Shown here: piece by piece, positions 24,950 through 32,666 of the stretch
How the letters are laid out: each line of letters starts with the position of its first letter
Numbering within the stretch: position 1 is the stretch's first letter
Source: Alistipes sp.
GTDB taxonomy: Bacteria > Bacillota > Clostridia > Oscillospirales > Ruminococcaceae
Reading direction: 5' to 3'
Assembly (NCBI GenBank): GCA_023667265.1
Contig: JAMPAJ010000001.1
Location: 632,873-696,872, forward strand
Length of the DNA stretch: 64,000 bases
Notes under the pieces: generated by a model
The model's input: the letters and a program-made list of their open reading frames with translations, nothing else
Told to the model about the DNA's origin: nothing
The model's database searches: none
Translations under genes and position numbers: made by a program

Positions 24950-26931
24950 ATTGCGTCTACCTCCGCCATGATCTGACTATTTGAGAAGCCGTTCAGGTCC
25001 ATAGCTCCCGAAGGACAAGCTACCGTACAAGCGCCGCAGCCCTGGCATACGGCAGGATTAACGCTTGCAACACGGCGTATCGCCGTAGTTCTGTCGGGCA
25101 TCCTGAACTCCTTATCCTGATATGTGATAGCGCCGTAGGGGCAAACCTTTTCGCAGGACGAGCAGCCGTTGCACATAAGCTCATCGGAATGAGCAACGCA
25201 TGGGTTGCAGGTGATGCTGTTCTTTACCAGCAGACCGATAGCCTTTGCCGCAGCAGCGCTTGCCTGAGCAACAGTTTCGGGAATGTCCTTGGGTCCCTGA
25301 CAGGCGCCTGAGAGGAAAATTCCTGCGGTTGCCGACTCTACGGGACGAAGCTTCGGATGAGCCTCGGTAAAGAAATCGTTGGTGTCCATCTGTGTGGTCA
25401 GCATAGTCGCAAGAGGACGAGCCGTCTTATCCGGCTCGATAGCCGTTGCGAGAACCACCATATCGGCATTTATATGAAGCTGCTCGTTGGAGAGCAGGTC
25501 GGAAGCCTGAACGTCGATCTTACCGTCCGACTTCGGAGTTACCTTTCCGACCATTCCCTTGATGTAGTGAACATCATACTGCTCAACGGCACGGCGGTAG
25601 AATTCGTCGAAATTCTTTCCCGGGGTACGCACATCAATGTAGAATACGTACACCTCTGTATCGGGATATTTCTCACGGATAAGCATAGCGTGCTTTGCAG
25701 TATACATACAGCATATCTTCGAGCAGTAGGGCTTACCCTTTTCGTCGTCGCATCTCGAGCCTACGCACTGAACAAAAACGATAGTGTGGGGATGAGTTTT
25801 GTCCGAGGGACGGAGAAGCGTGCCGCCGTTAGGACCTGCGGCATTCATAAGACGCTCCAGCTCCAGAGACGTTACAACATCCGGACAGAGGCTGTAGGCG
25901 AACTCGTTGTACTTGTTGGGCTTTATGGGATTGAATCCGGTAGCTACAACGATCGCGCCGTATTTCTGCTCAACGAATCTGTCCGTCTGCTTATAGTCGA
26001 TAGCTCCCACAGAGCAGACCTTTGAACAGATGCCGCATTTGCCATTTTTCAGCATCATGCAGTAATTCGGGTCGATAGTTGCGACCTTCGGAACAGCCTG
26101 TGCAAAGGGAATATATACTGCTGTGCGGTTGTCGAGACCCATATTGAACTCGTTGGGAACTTTTTTCATGGGGCATTTTTCCGTACAAAGTCCGCAGCCG
26201 GTACACTTTGTCTCGTCAACATAGCGAGCCTTTTTCTTGATAGTTACAGTGAAATTGCCCACGAAGCCCTTGACGTCGCTTACCTCGCTGAACGAGTGGA
26301 TAGTGATGTGTTCGTTCTGGGCAGCCTCGACCATTTTCGGGGTAAGGATGCAGGCAGCGCAATCCAGCGTCGGGAACGTCTTGTCTATCTGCGCCATTTT
26401 TCCGCCGATAGTAGGCTCTTTTTCAACAATATCAACATCAAAGCCTGCTTCCGCGATATCCAGAGCAGTCTGGATTCCGGCGATTCCTCCGCCGATAACA
26501 AGGGCTCTCTTTACGACAGGGCTTTCTCCGGCGGTAAGCGGCGCGTTGAGGTGAACCTTTGCAATGGCGGCTTTTCCGAGAATTACCGCCTTATCCGTAG
26601 CCGAAGCAATGTCCTTGTGGATCCAGGAGCACTGCTCGCGGATATTGGCGATCTCCACCAGATAAGGGTTAAGTCCGACGGATGCGGCTGCCTTTCTGAA
26701 TGTGTTTTCGTGCATACGCGGTGAGCAGGAGCAGACAACAACTCCTGTGAGCTTATGCTCTCTGATCGCGTTTTTCACAAGATCCTGTCCCGATTCGGAG
26801 CACATATACTGGTAATCCTGGGAGATAACGACTCCCGGCTCATGAGAAAGAGCCTCGGCAACAGCCTTTACGTCTACCGTAGCCGCGATATTTGTTCCGC
26901 AGTGGCAGACAAAAACACCTATTCTCTGCAT
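24940..26931 (-). CDS. hdrA: Heterodisulfide reductase subunit A, flavin bifurcation subunit
   Basis: The 663-aa protein has an N-terminal domain (FVCHCGTNIA, CSCSPRMHENTFR), a thioredoxin-reductase-like FAD domain (ALVIGGGIAGIQTALDIA), an inserted ferredoxin (CTGCGLCTEKCP plus CGICSKVC), the FVQCVGSRC and YCSKICCMYTAKHA stretches typical of HdrA, and two C-terminal [4Fe-4S] sites (CNGCSSCEKVCP, CQGCGACTVACP). HdrA FAD is where electron bifurcation happens in characterised complexes. There are no methanogen-type cofactors expected in this organism, so the high-potential acceptor must be something other than CoM-S-S-CoB; fumarate via FrdAB is the candidate. Confidence 0.92.
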   Translation of the reverse strand: MQRIGVFVCHCGTNIAATVDVKAVAEALSHEPGVVISQDYQYMCSESGQDLVKNAIREHKLTGVVVCSCSPRMHENTFRKAAASVGLNPYLVEIANIREQCSWIHKDIASATDKAVILGKAAIAKVHLNAPLTAGESPVVKRALVIGGGIAGIQTALDIAEAGFDVDIVEKEPTIGGKMAQIDKTFPTLDCAACILTPKMVEAAQNEHITIHSFSEVSDVKGFVGNFTVTIKKKARYVDETKCTGCGLCTEKCPMKKVPNEFNMGLDNRTAVYIPFAQAVPKVATIDPNYCMMLKNGKCGICSKVCSVGAIDYKQTDRFVEQKYGAIVVATGFNPIKPNKYNEFAYSLCPDVVTSLELERLMNAAGPNGGTLLRPSDKTHPHTIVFVQCVGSRCDDEKGKPYCSKICCMYTAKHAMLIREKYPDTEVYVFYIDVRTPGKNFDEFYRRAVEQYDVHYIKGMVGKVTPKSDGKIDVQASDLLSNEQLHINADMVVLATAIEPDKTARPLATMLTTQMDTNDFFTEAHPKLRPVESATAGIFLSGACQGPKDIPETVAQASAAAAKAIGLLVKNSITCNPCVAHSDELMCNGCSSCEKVCPYGAITYQDKEFRMPDRTTAIRRVASVNPAVCQGCGACTVACPSGAMDLNGFSNSQIMAEVDAICK

Positions 26932-26943
26932 ATTGTCTCCTCC

Positions 26944-27327
26944 TTACTTCGTATATTTTCTGAACGCCGTAACGATAGCCTGCTGCGGCAGATCCTCGTC
27001 CAGCATATCGGGTATCTGGTCGGGTGTCAGGTGATTTCCGCCCTGCTTACGTACAGCTGCAAGACGTACAGCCTCTACCACCTTTGCCGGCTCGACGCCT
27101 CTGGGGCATCGCTCAACGCAGGCAAAGCAGGTCAGGCACTTGTACAGCGAATCAGAGCTGAGCAGCGGCTCGATATTTCCCTTTTCCACCATGTAGACAA
27201 ACTGGTGAGGATGATATTCCATCTCGTCGTAGGAAGGGCAGGTCGCGGAGCATTTTCCGCAGCGCATACACTTCCTGACGTTTACGCCGCTCGTTATATT
27301 TATCCATTCTTTATCGAATTTATTCAT
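26944..27327 (-). CDS. hdrC: Heterodisulfide reductase subunit C
   Basis: The 127-aa subunit has two [4Fe-4S] motifs (CMRCGKCSATCPSY and CLTCFACVERCPRG) on the short helical HdrC scaffold. It overlaps hdrB by 8 bp and starts the electron path from HdrA towards HdrB. Length is short compared with many HdrC but complete. Confidence 0.9.
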   Translation of the reverse strand: MNKFDKEWINITSGVNVRKCMRCGKCSATCPSYDEMEYHPHQFVYMVEKGNIEPLLSSDSLYKCLTCFACVERCPRGVEPAKVVEAVRLAAVRKQGGNHLTPDQIPDMLDEDLPQQAIVTAFRKYTK

Positions 27328-28114
27328 TGCTTTCCTCCTTCAGACCCAGAGCCTCCGCAAGAAGCTCTGTGAAGTAGTAAACAGGCATATCGCTGCCGGA
27401 ATTTTTCTTCAGGTTATACAGGCAGAGCGGACAGGCTGTAATTATCATTTCTGCGCCCATGTCCTTTGCGGAAGCCATGACAGCTCCGCTTCTCTTTGCC
27501 GCCTGAGCCTTATCCTCCATTGCGATATAGCCGCCGCAGCATTCGTTCCGCTGTGCGTATACCACGGGAGTTCCGCCGACAGCCTTGATGAAATCCTCCA
27601 TTATCGTTGGATTTTCCGGATCGTCCATAGCAAGCGCCTTTGAGGGGCGGAGAAGCAGGCAGCCGTAATATGCGGCGATCTTCTTTCCCTTGAGCGGATT
27701 CGTAACCTTAGCCGCAAGGTTGTTGAAGCCCACAACGTCCCGGAGCAGCTCCAGATAGTGGAGCACCCTTGTCTCGCCCTGATAAGCCTCTTCAAGTCCG
27801 AGGTACTGCTTTACCTTGTTCGCCATAGCCTCATTCCGGGAAATATCGTAATTTGTCTGCTTTATAACATTGTGGCAGGCGGAGCAGACGGTAACAAGTC
27901 CCTCCGAATCCTTAGCCGCCATAAGAGTTCTCACGGCGGAGAGCTTTGAGCCGACCTCGTTTGCCGCCGTGGAATACGCGCCTCCACAGCACTGCCAGTT
28001 TTCCGGCTCCACAAGCGAAATGCCCAGAGCCTCCGCAGAGGATCTTGCATATACGTCAAGGTCCTTCGCCTTAGTCCGCAGCGTGCAGCCGGGATAATAT
28101 GTAAAAGTCTGCAT
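27320..28114 (-). CDS. hdrB: Heterodisulfide reductase subunit B
   Basis: The 264-aa subunit keeps both CCG domains in full: Cys10, Cys42-Cys43, Cys77, Cys80 and Cys152, Cys192-Cys193, Cys228, Cys231. In characterised HdrB each set binds a non-cubane [4Fe-4S] cluster used for disulfide reduction. With no CoM/CoB in bacteria, its disulfide substrate is unknown, or it relays to FrdAB, as suggested by methanogen TfrB, which fuses FrdB-like and HdrB-like parts. It starts 54 bp after fumarase, behind an AT-rich hairpin. Confidence 0.9.
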   Translation of the reverse strand: MQTFTYYPGCTLRTKAKDLDVYARSSAEALGISLVEPENWQCCGGAYSTAANEVGSKLSAVRTLMAAKDSEGLVTVCSACHNVIKQTNYDISRNEAMANKVKQYLGLEEAYQGETRVLHYLELLRDVVGFNNLAAKVTNPLKGKKIAAYYGCLLLRPSKALAMDDPENPTIMEDFIKAVGGTPVVYAQRNECCGGYIAMEDKAQAAKRSGAVMASAKDMGAEMIITACPLCLYNLKKNSGSDMPVYYFTELLAEALGLKEESNE

Positions 28115-28140
28115 AAAATCAACCTTTCTGTTATGGCAAT

Positions 28141-28162
28141 CTCTAAAAAGAGGTTTTTAGAG
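28141..28162 (-). promoter_or_regulatory. Intercistronic hairpin between fumC and hdrB
   Basis: A perfect 9-bp AT-rich stem, CTCTAAAAA/TTTTTAGAG with a short loop. There is no following T tract, so it may be a processing or mRNA-stability element that sets different levels for fumarase and the hdr genes. Confidence 0.4.
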
Positions 28163-28168
28163 GCTGCC

Positions 28169-29545
28169 TTATGCCATTTCCTCGGGGTGGAATACCTCGT
28201 CGAATTTTTCAGCCGTAAGGAAGCCCAGCTCAACGCAGGCGTCCTTCAGGGAAATATTGTCCTTGAACGCTTTCTTGGCGGTCTTTGCGGCATTCTCGTA
28301 GCCGATATAGGGATTGAGGGCAGTAACGAGCATGAGAGAATTGTAGAGATTGTGGTGCATTTTTTCTCTGTTCGCCTTGATGCCTACAGCGCAGTTGTTG
28401 TTGAACGCCATGATCGACTCCGAGAGAAGTCTTGCGGACTGGAGGAAATTATAGGCGCAGACGGGCATGAAAACATTCAGCTCGAAGTTGCCCTGTGAAG
28501 CCGCCATTCCCACAGCCACATCGTTGCCCATGACCTGTACGGCAACCATAGTCACCTGCTCGCACTGCGTAGGATTGACCTTTCCGGGCATGATAGACGA
28601 GCCGGGCTCGTTCTCTGGAATAAAGATTTCTCCGAGACCGTCTCTCGGACCGGAAGCAAGCCAGCGCACATCGTTCGCTATCTTCATCATGTCAGCCGCA
28701 AGAGCTTTAAGCGCGCCGTGAGCAAAGACGATCTCGTCCTTTGAGGTCAGTGCGTGGAATTTATTTTCGGCAGTTCTGAAATCCTTGCCTGTAAGTTCGC
28801 TTACAGCCTCAGCAGCCTTTTCGGCAAAGCCCTTGGGAGCGTTAAGACCTGTTCCGACGGCAGTTCCGCCCAGAGCAAGCTCTTTAAGCTCTGCACAAGC
28901 GGCAGCTACCATCTTCTTATCCTTTTCAAGAGAGCTTCTCCAGCCGCTTATCTCCTGAGAAAACTTTATGGGAGTAGCGTCCTGGAGATGAGTACGTCCG
29001 CTCTTTACGATGCCCTCGTTCTCCTTTTCGAGACGTCTGAATGTGGCGATAAGAGTATCAACAGCCGGGATAACCTTATCCTCGATGGCGATAACGGCGG
29101 CAATGTGCATAGCTGTGGGGAAGGTGTCGTTCGATGACTGGCTCATGTTAATATCGTCGTTGGGGTGAAGCAGCTTAGAGCCTGCTATCTCATTTCCTCT
29201 GTTGGCGATGACCTCGTTTGCATTCATGTTCGACTGCGTACCGCTGCCCGTCTGCCATACGACAAGCGGGAAATGGTCGTTAAGACTTCCGCTTATCACC
29301 TCGTCGCAGGCGGCGGAAATTGCAGCCAGCTTTTCATCGGTCATTTTCTCCGGCTTTAACTGATGATTCGCGAGAGCCGCAGCTTTTTTCAGTATACCGA
29401 AGGCGTGGGTTATCTCCCTGGGCATAGTCTCGATGCCTACGCCGATAGGGAAGTTTTCGTGACTGCGCTCAGTCTGGGCAGCCCAGTACTTGTCGGCAGG
29501 CACTTTTACCTCGCCCATAGAGTCATGTTCAATACGATATTCCAT
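28169..29545 (-). CDS. fumC: Fumarate hydratase class II
   Basis: The 458-aa protein belongs to the fumarase/aspartase superfamily, with the signature GSSIMPGKVNPTQCEQ, the TGSGTQSNMN substrate loop and SGRTHLQDATPI. It interconverts malate and fumarate without an Fe-S cluster. It lies between rex and the hdr-flx-frd genes on one strand, feeding fumarate to the reductase. AAGGTGGT precedes the ATG. Aspartase was considered, but the loops and context favour fumarase. Confidence 0.93.
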   Translation of the reverse strand: MEYRIEHDSMGEVKVPADKYWAAQTERSHENFPIGVGIETMPREITHAFGILKKAAALANHQLKPEKMTDEKLAAISAACDEVISGSLNDHFPLVVWQTGSGTQSNMNANEVIANRGNEIAGSKLLHPNDDINMSQSSNDTFPTAMHIAAVIAIEDKVIPAVDTLIATFRRLEKENEGIVKSGRTHLQDATPIKFSQEISGWRSSLEKDKKMVAAACAELKELALGGTAVGTGLNAPKGFAEKAAEAVSELTGKDFRTAENKFHALTSKDEIVFAHGALKALAADMMKIANDVRWLASGPRDGLGEIFIPENEPGSSIMPGKVNPTQCEQVTMVAVQVMGNDVAVGMAASQGNFELNVFMPVCAYNFLQSARLLSESIMAFNNNCAVGIKANREKMHHNLYNSLMLVTALNPYIGYENAAKTAKKAFKDNISLKDACVELGFLTAEKFDEVFHPEEMA

Positions 29546-29566
29546 TTTACACTACCACCTTATCTG

Positions 29567-30220
29567 TTATTCTTCATTTCCGGAATTATCCGATGCGGAT
29601 CTTAACCGGTATGAGAGAGTCGCAAGGCTGTCGCCGAGATGAACGTTTTCCACCGCAACATCCTTGTGATTTATTTTCAAATCGTAGTGGGTAAAGTTCC
29701 AGAAGGCCCTTATACCCATATCTATAAGCCTGTCGGTCTCCCTTGCAGCCGCCTCCTTCGGGATGCAGAGAATCGCTCCGACTGGATGATTTTCCCGGCA
29801 AAAATCTTCAAGGCTGCTTGTATCTGAAATTTTCAGATCGCCTATTTTTTCTCCCACCATTTCCGGGCTGGAGTCGAAAATTCCTATAAGCGCAAAGCCC
29901 TTGCTTTCAAAGTCAATATGTGCCGCAATAGCTCTCCCCAAATTTCCGGCACCAAGCAAAATCATGGGTGTAGCCTTGTCAAGCCCCAGTATTCTGCCGA
30001 TCTCGGCTCTGAGTCCGTTGACGTTATAGCCGTAGCCCTGTTGTCCGAAGCCTCCGAAGCAGTTGAAATCCTGGCGTATCTGCGAGGCGGTAAGCCCCAT
30101 TTTCTCTGCCAGCTCCCGGGAGGAGATGCGGACGTATCCGTTCGCCTGGAGTTCGCCCAGAAAGCGATAATATCTGGGAAGTCTCCTGATAACGGAATTT
30201 GATATTGTATTTTTAGACAT
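29567..30220 (-). CDS. rex: Redox-sensing transcriptional repressor Rex
   Basis: The 217-aa protein has an N-terminal winged helix (SNSVIRRLPRYYRFL; ASQIRQDFNCFG) and a Rossmann NAD(H)-binding domain (MILLGAGNLGRAI) ending in the domain-swapped helix. Rex senses NADH/NAD+ and represses fermentation and reductive genes when NAD+ dominates. I chose ATG 30220, preceded by GGAAAGGA, rather than a TTG 15 bp upstream. Rex heads the fumarase-Hdr-Flx-Frd run (21 bp to fumC), so it probably controls it and itself. I could not find a clear TTGTTAA-type operator upstream. Confidence 0.95.
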   Translation of the reverse strand: MSKNTISNSVIRRLPRYYRFLGELQANGYVRISSRELAEKMGLTASQIRQDFNCFGGFGQQGYGYNVNGLRAEIGRILGLDKATPMILLGAGNLGRAIAAHIDFESKGFALIGIFDSSPEMVGEKIGDLKISDTSSLEDFCRENHPVGAILCIPKEAAARETDRLIDMGIRAFWNFTHYDLKINHKDVAVENVHLGDSLATLSYRLRSASDNSGNEE

Positions 30221-30242
30221 TTCTATCCTTTCCAATTATACC

Positions 30243-30365
30243 AATCCTCTTAATTCCGATAGACAAGGGCTATCGAAATTTAGCCGCCGTAGGCGGCGTA
30301 GCCGATTGTAGCCTGCGCAGCAGGCATTCCCCTAAAAGCCGATGTCTATCGGATTTCAGGGGATT
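30243..30365. repeat. 123-bp fold-back element
   Basis: Ends form inverted repeats with 20 of 23 matches (AATCCTCTTAATTCCGATAG at the left against AATCCCCTGAAATCCGATAG read in from the right). Two inner hairpins are present (GCCGCCGTAGGCGGC and GCCTGCGCAGCAGGC). It separates rex from the icd terminator and would lie in or near the rex 5' leader. Confidence 0.65.
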
Positions 30366-30384
30366 AGTATTACACACAGAGACT

Positions 30385-30410
30385 GTATGGGCAAACAAAG
30401 CTGCCCATAC
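30385..30410 (-). terminator. Terminator after icd
   Basis: The stem GTATGGGCA/TGCCCATAC, 29 bp past the icd stop, separates it from the rex operon. The T tract is poor, so confidence is moderate. Confidence 0.55.
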
Positions 30411-30438
30411 GTCACTGAATAAAACTGCCTGGCAGTTC

Positions 30439-31650
30439 TTACATCATTTTGTCAAGATTCTTCTTGATCTCCTCAAGGAAAGTCTTTGAATCTACCTTTC
30501 TCTTGTTTTCAAGCTTCGAGATGAGGTAGAGGTCGCCGGTCATTACGCCGTTTTCGATAGTTTCGATAGTAGCCTTTTCCAGCTTGTCTGCAAATTCGCA
30601 GAGCTCGGGAGTTGCGTCAAGCTCGCCTCTCTTGCGGAGCGCGCCGCTCCATGCGAAAATAGTTGCAACAGAGTTTGTGGATGTCTCCTCGCCCTTGAGA
30701 TACTTGTAGTAATGACGCTGAACCGTACCGTGAGCAGCCTCATACTCGTAAATGCCGTCGGGCGAAACGAGAACGGAGGTCATCATGGCGAGCGAGCCGT
30801 AAGCCGTAGATACCATATCGGACATAACATCGCCGTCATAGTTCTTGCAGGCCCAGATATAACCGCCGTTCGAGCGGATAACACGCGCTACAGCGTCATC
30901 GATAAGTGTGTAGAAATACTCTATGCCGGCAGCCTCGTATCTCTCCTTGTACTCGTTGTCATAGATCTCCTGGAAAATATCCTTGAAGCGGTGGTCATAC
31001 TTCTTGGAGATAGTATCCTTTGTTGCGAACCACACGTCCTGCTTCAGGTCGAGACCATAGTTAAGGCAGGCTCTTGCGAAGCCGGCGATGGAGTCGTCCA
31101 GATTGTGAAGTCCCTGGATGATTCCGTCGGACTTTGCAAAGTCGTGGATAAGCTCACGTGTCTCCGTGCCGTCGGGATTTGTGACCACAAGCTCAGCCTT
31201 GCAGCCCTTTTCAACGCGCATTTCGGTGTTCTTGTAAACATCGCCGTAAGCGTGACGGGCAATTGTGATAGGCTTTGTCCAGGTCGGGATATACGGCTCG
31301 ATACCCTTTACGATAATGGGAGTTCTGAAAACAGTACCGTCCAGAGCAGCTCTGATAGTACCGTTGGGAGACTTCCACATCTGTGTAAGGTTATACTCCG
31401 GCATTCTTGCCGCATTAGGAGTTATCGTAGCGCACTTTACCGCAACGCCGTACTTCTTTGTAGCCTCGGCGGAGTCGATAGTTACCTGATCCTTTGTCTT
31501 TTCACGATATTCGAGTCCAAGGTCGTAGTATTCGGTATTCAGCTCAACATAGGGAGTGAGAAGAATATCCTTTATCCACTTCCAAAGGATACGTGTCATC
31601 TCGTCGCCGTCCATCTCGACGAGGGGTGTTTTCATTGTTATTTTTGCCAT
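30439..31650 (-). CDS. icd: NADP-dependent isocitrate dehydrogenase, eukaryote-like type
   Basis: The 403-aa enzyme converts isocitrate to 2-oxoglutarate. It starts [20 protein letters not shown] at ATG 31650 behind GGAGGT. It has KCATITPN, the [16 protein letters not shown] phosphorylation-loop region, [19 protein letters not shown] and [12 protein letters not shown], all typical of the approximately 400-aa dimeric type seen in mitochondria and many anaerobes. Together with aconitase upstream it makes the oxidative branch for glutamate synthesis. Cofactor is inferred from the family. Confidence 0.93.
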   Translation of the reverse strand: MAKITMKTPLVEMDGDEMTRILWKWIKDILLTPYVELNTEYYDLGLEYREKTKDQVTIDSAEATKKYGVAVKCATITPNAARMPEYNLTQMWKSPNGTIRAALDGTVFRTPIIVKGIEPYIPTWTKPITIARHAYGDVYKNTEMRVEKGCKAELVVTNPDGTETRELIHDFAKSDGIIQGLHNLDDSIAGFARACLNYGLDLKQDVWFATKDTISKKYDHRFKDIFQEIYDNEYKERYEAAGIEYFYTLIDDAVARVIRSNGGYIWACKNYDGDVMSDMVSTAYGSLAMMTSVLVSPDGIYEYEAAHGTVQRHYYKYLKGEETSTNSVATIFAWSGALRKRGELDATPELCEFADKLEKATIETIENGVMTGDLYLISKLENKRKVDSKTFLEEIKKNLDKMM

Positions 31651-31726
31651 TGGTTTATACCTCCGAAAAATTACTATCTGCTTTTCTCCCCGAAGCAGCA
31701 CATCCGGAAAGATGTGCAATGCTGGC

Positions 31727-31945
31727 TCAGATAAGCGGTATTATCATCACGATGATAATGATGCCGAAGAAGATCATTCCGCCGATGTCGGTGATTTTCT
31801 GGAACAGACTCCATTTTCCGCCCTTTATGTGCCTGTATGTGTTGATACACCAGAACACGAACATGAGAAAGACGAAAAATATCATCAGCTCCGCCGTACC
31901 CTCCGCCCGGGAGGATGCGTTTATTGTAGTTGTAGTTTCATTCAT
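31727..31945 (-). CDS. Small membrane protein of unknown function
   Basis: The 72-aa protein has two hydrophobic segments (about 21-34 and 52-71) joined by a basic loop ([11 protein letters not shown]). Its ATG lies directly after the TraX gene stop, and 76 bp separate it from icd. I do not recognise the family. Its position within the aconitase-TraX-icd run and clean hydrophobic pattern support it as real. Confidence 0.6.
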   Translation of the reverse strand: MNETTTTINASSRAEGTAELMIFFVFLMFVFWCINTYRHIKGGKWSLFQKITDIGGMIFFGIIIIVMIIPLI

Positions 31946-32665
31946 TCAAATCAATATATTTAAAAGTCCAAGCCCGAGAAGATGCGCCGGATAAAAAATA
32001 TAAAATACCCATTTTGTGCATTTTCCTCCGCCCTTTTCGCCGTTGTAGCACAGCAGAAGAGCCGCTGGAAGATAAATGCCCAGACCTATGGCGCTCATTT
32101 TTGCAAGCTCCCGATTTTCCGCAAGCATCTCCAGGAACGGAATAAGCTTGAAAACGGCTGCCGCGATGCAGAATCCGGCGATCTGGGTCTTCCGGCTTTC
32201 CCGTGCAAGCTCGAATACACAGCAGTATACCACAGCTTCCGCGCCCCAGTCGCAGTACCCGGCTGCCCAGGCAATGAGGAGCAGGAGCGGCAGCTTCAGA
32301 CCTGTCTGTATCCTGTCATAATTTATAACATGGACTGCCAGCAGGCACAGAAAAAGCGTGGCTATCATGCTGCCCTGGCGAAAGACGAAGAGGCTTTCCT
32401 CGCTTTTCAGGTTGTAGGCGAACTGCGATATAACGGCAAAAACAGCCAATCTGCCGAAATATTTTCTGAGATCCCGGGTGTAGTGATAGCCCTCGGTTAT
32501 GAAAAAACACATGACCGGAGCGGTTATCCTGCCGATAAATCTCAGCACGATGTACCAGAGGGTATCCGAGGGAACAAACAGGCTCGCGGCGTGGTCGATA
32601 AACATTGCCGCAATGGCGATATATTTCAGCTCTGCACCTGTAAATCCCTTGCCGATACCTTTCAT
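31946..32665 (-). CDS. TraX-family membrane protein
   Basis: The 239-aa protein has about seven membrane helices and begins GFTGAELKYIAIAAMFIDHAA, with RITAPVMCFFITEGYHYTRD, the signature of the TraX family. TraX acetylates F-pilin in E. coli; chromosomal clostridial members are unstudied and may acylate other surface molecules. It is sandwiched between aconitase (1 bp gap) and a small membrane protein, an odd place in a TCA operon. Confidence 0.82.
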   Translation of the reverse strand: MKGIGKGFTGAELKYIAIAAMFIDHAASLFVPSDTLWYIVLRFIGRITAPVMCFFITEGYHYTRDLRKYFGRLAVFAVISQFAYNLKSEESLFVFRQGSMIATLFLCLLAVHVINYDRIQTGLKLPLLLLIAWAAGYCDWGAEAVVYCCVFELARESRKTQIAGFCIAAAVFKLIPFLEMLAENRELAKMSAIGLGIYLPAALLLCYNGEKGGGKCTKWVFYIFYPAHLLGLGLLNILI

Positions 32666-32666
32666 C

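Noticed and set aside
30222-30241. TATAAT just upstream of the rex ribosome site as its promoter
   Set aside because: The start of transcription would fall inside the ribosome binding site and no -35 lies 16-18 bp upstream.
30712-31734. 340-codon frame antisense to icd
   Set aside because: Shadow of a strongly conserved isocitrate dehydrogenase gene; composition is that of a complementary strand.
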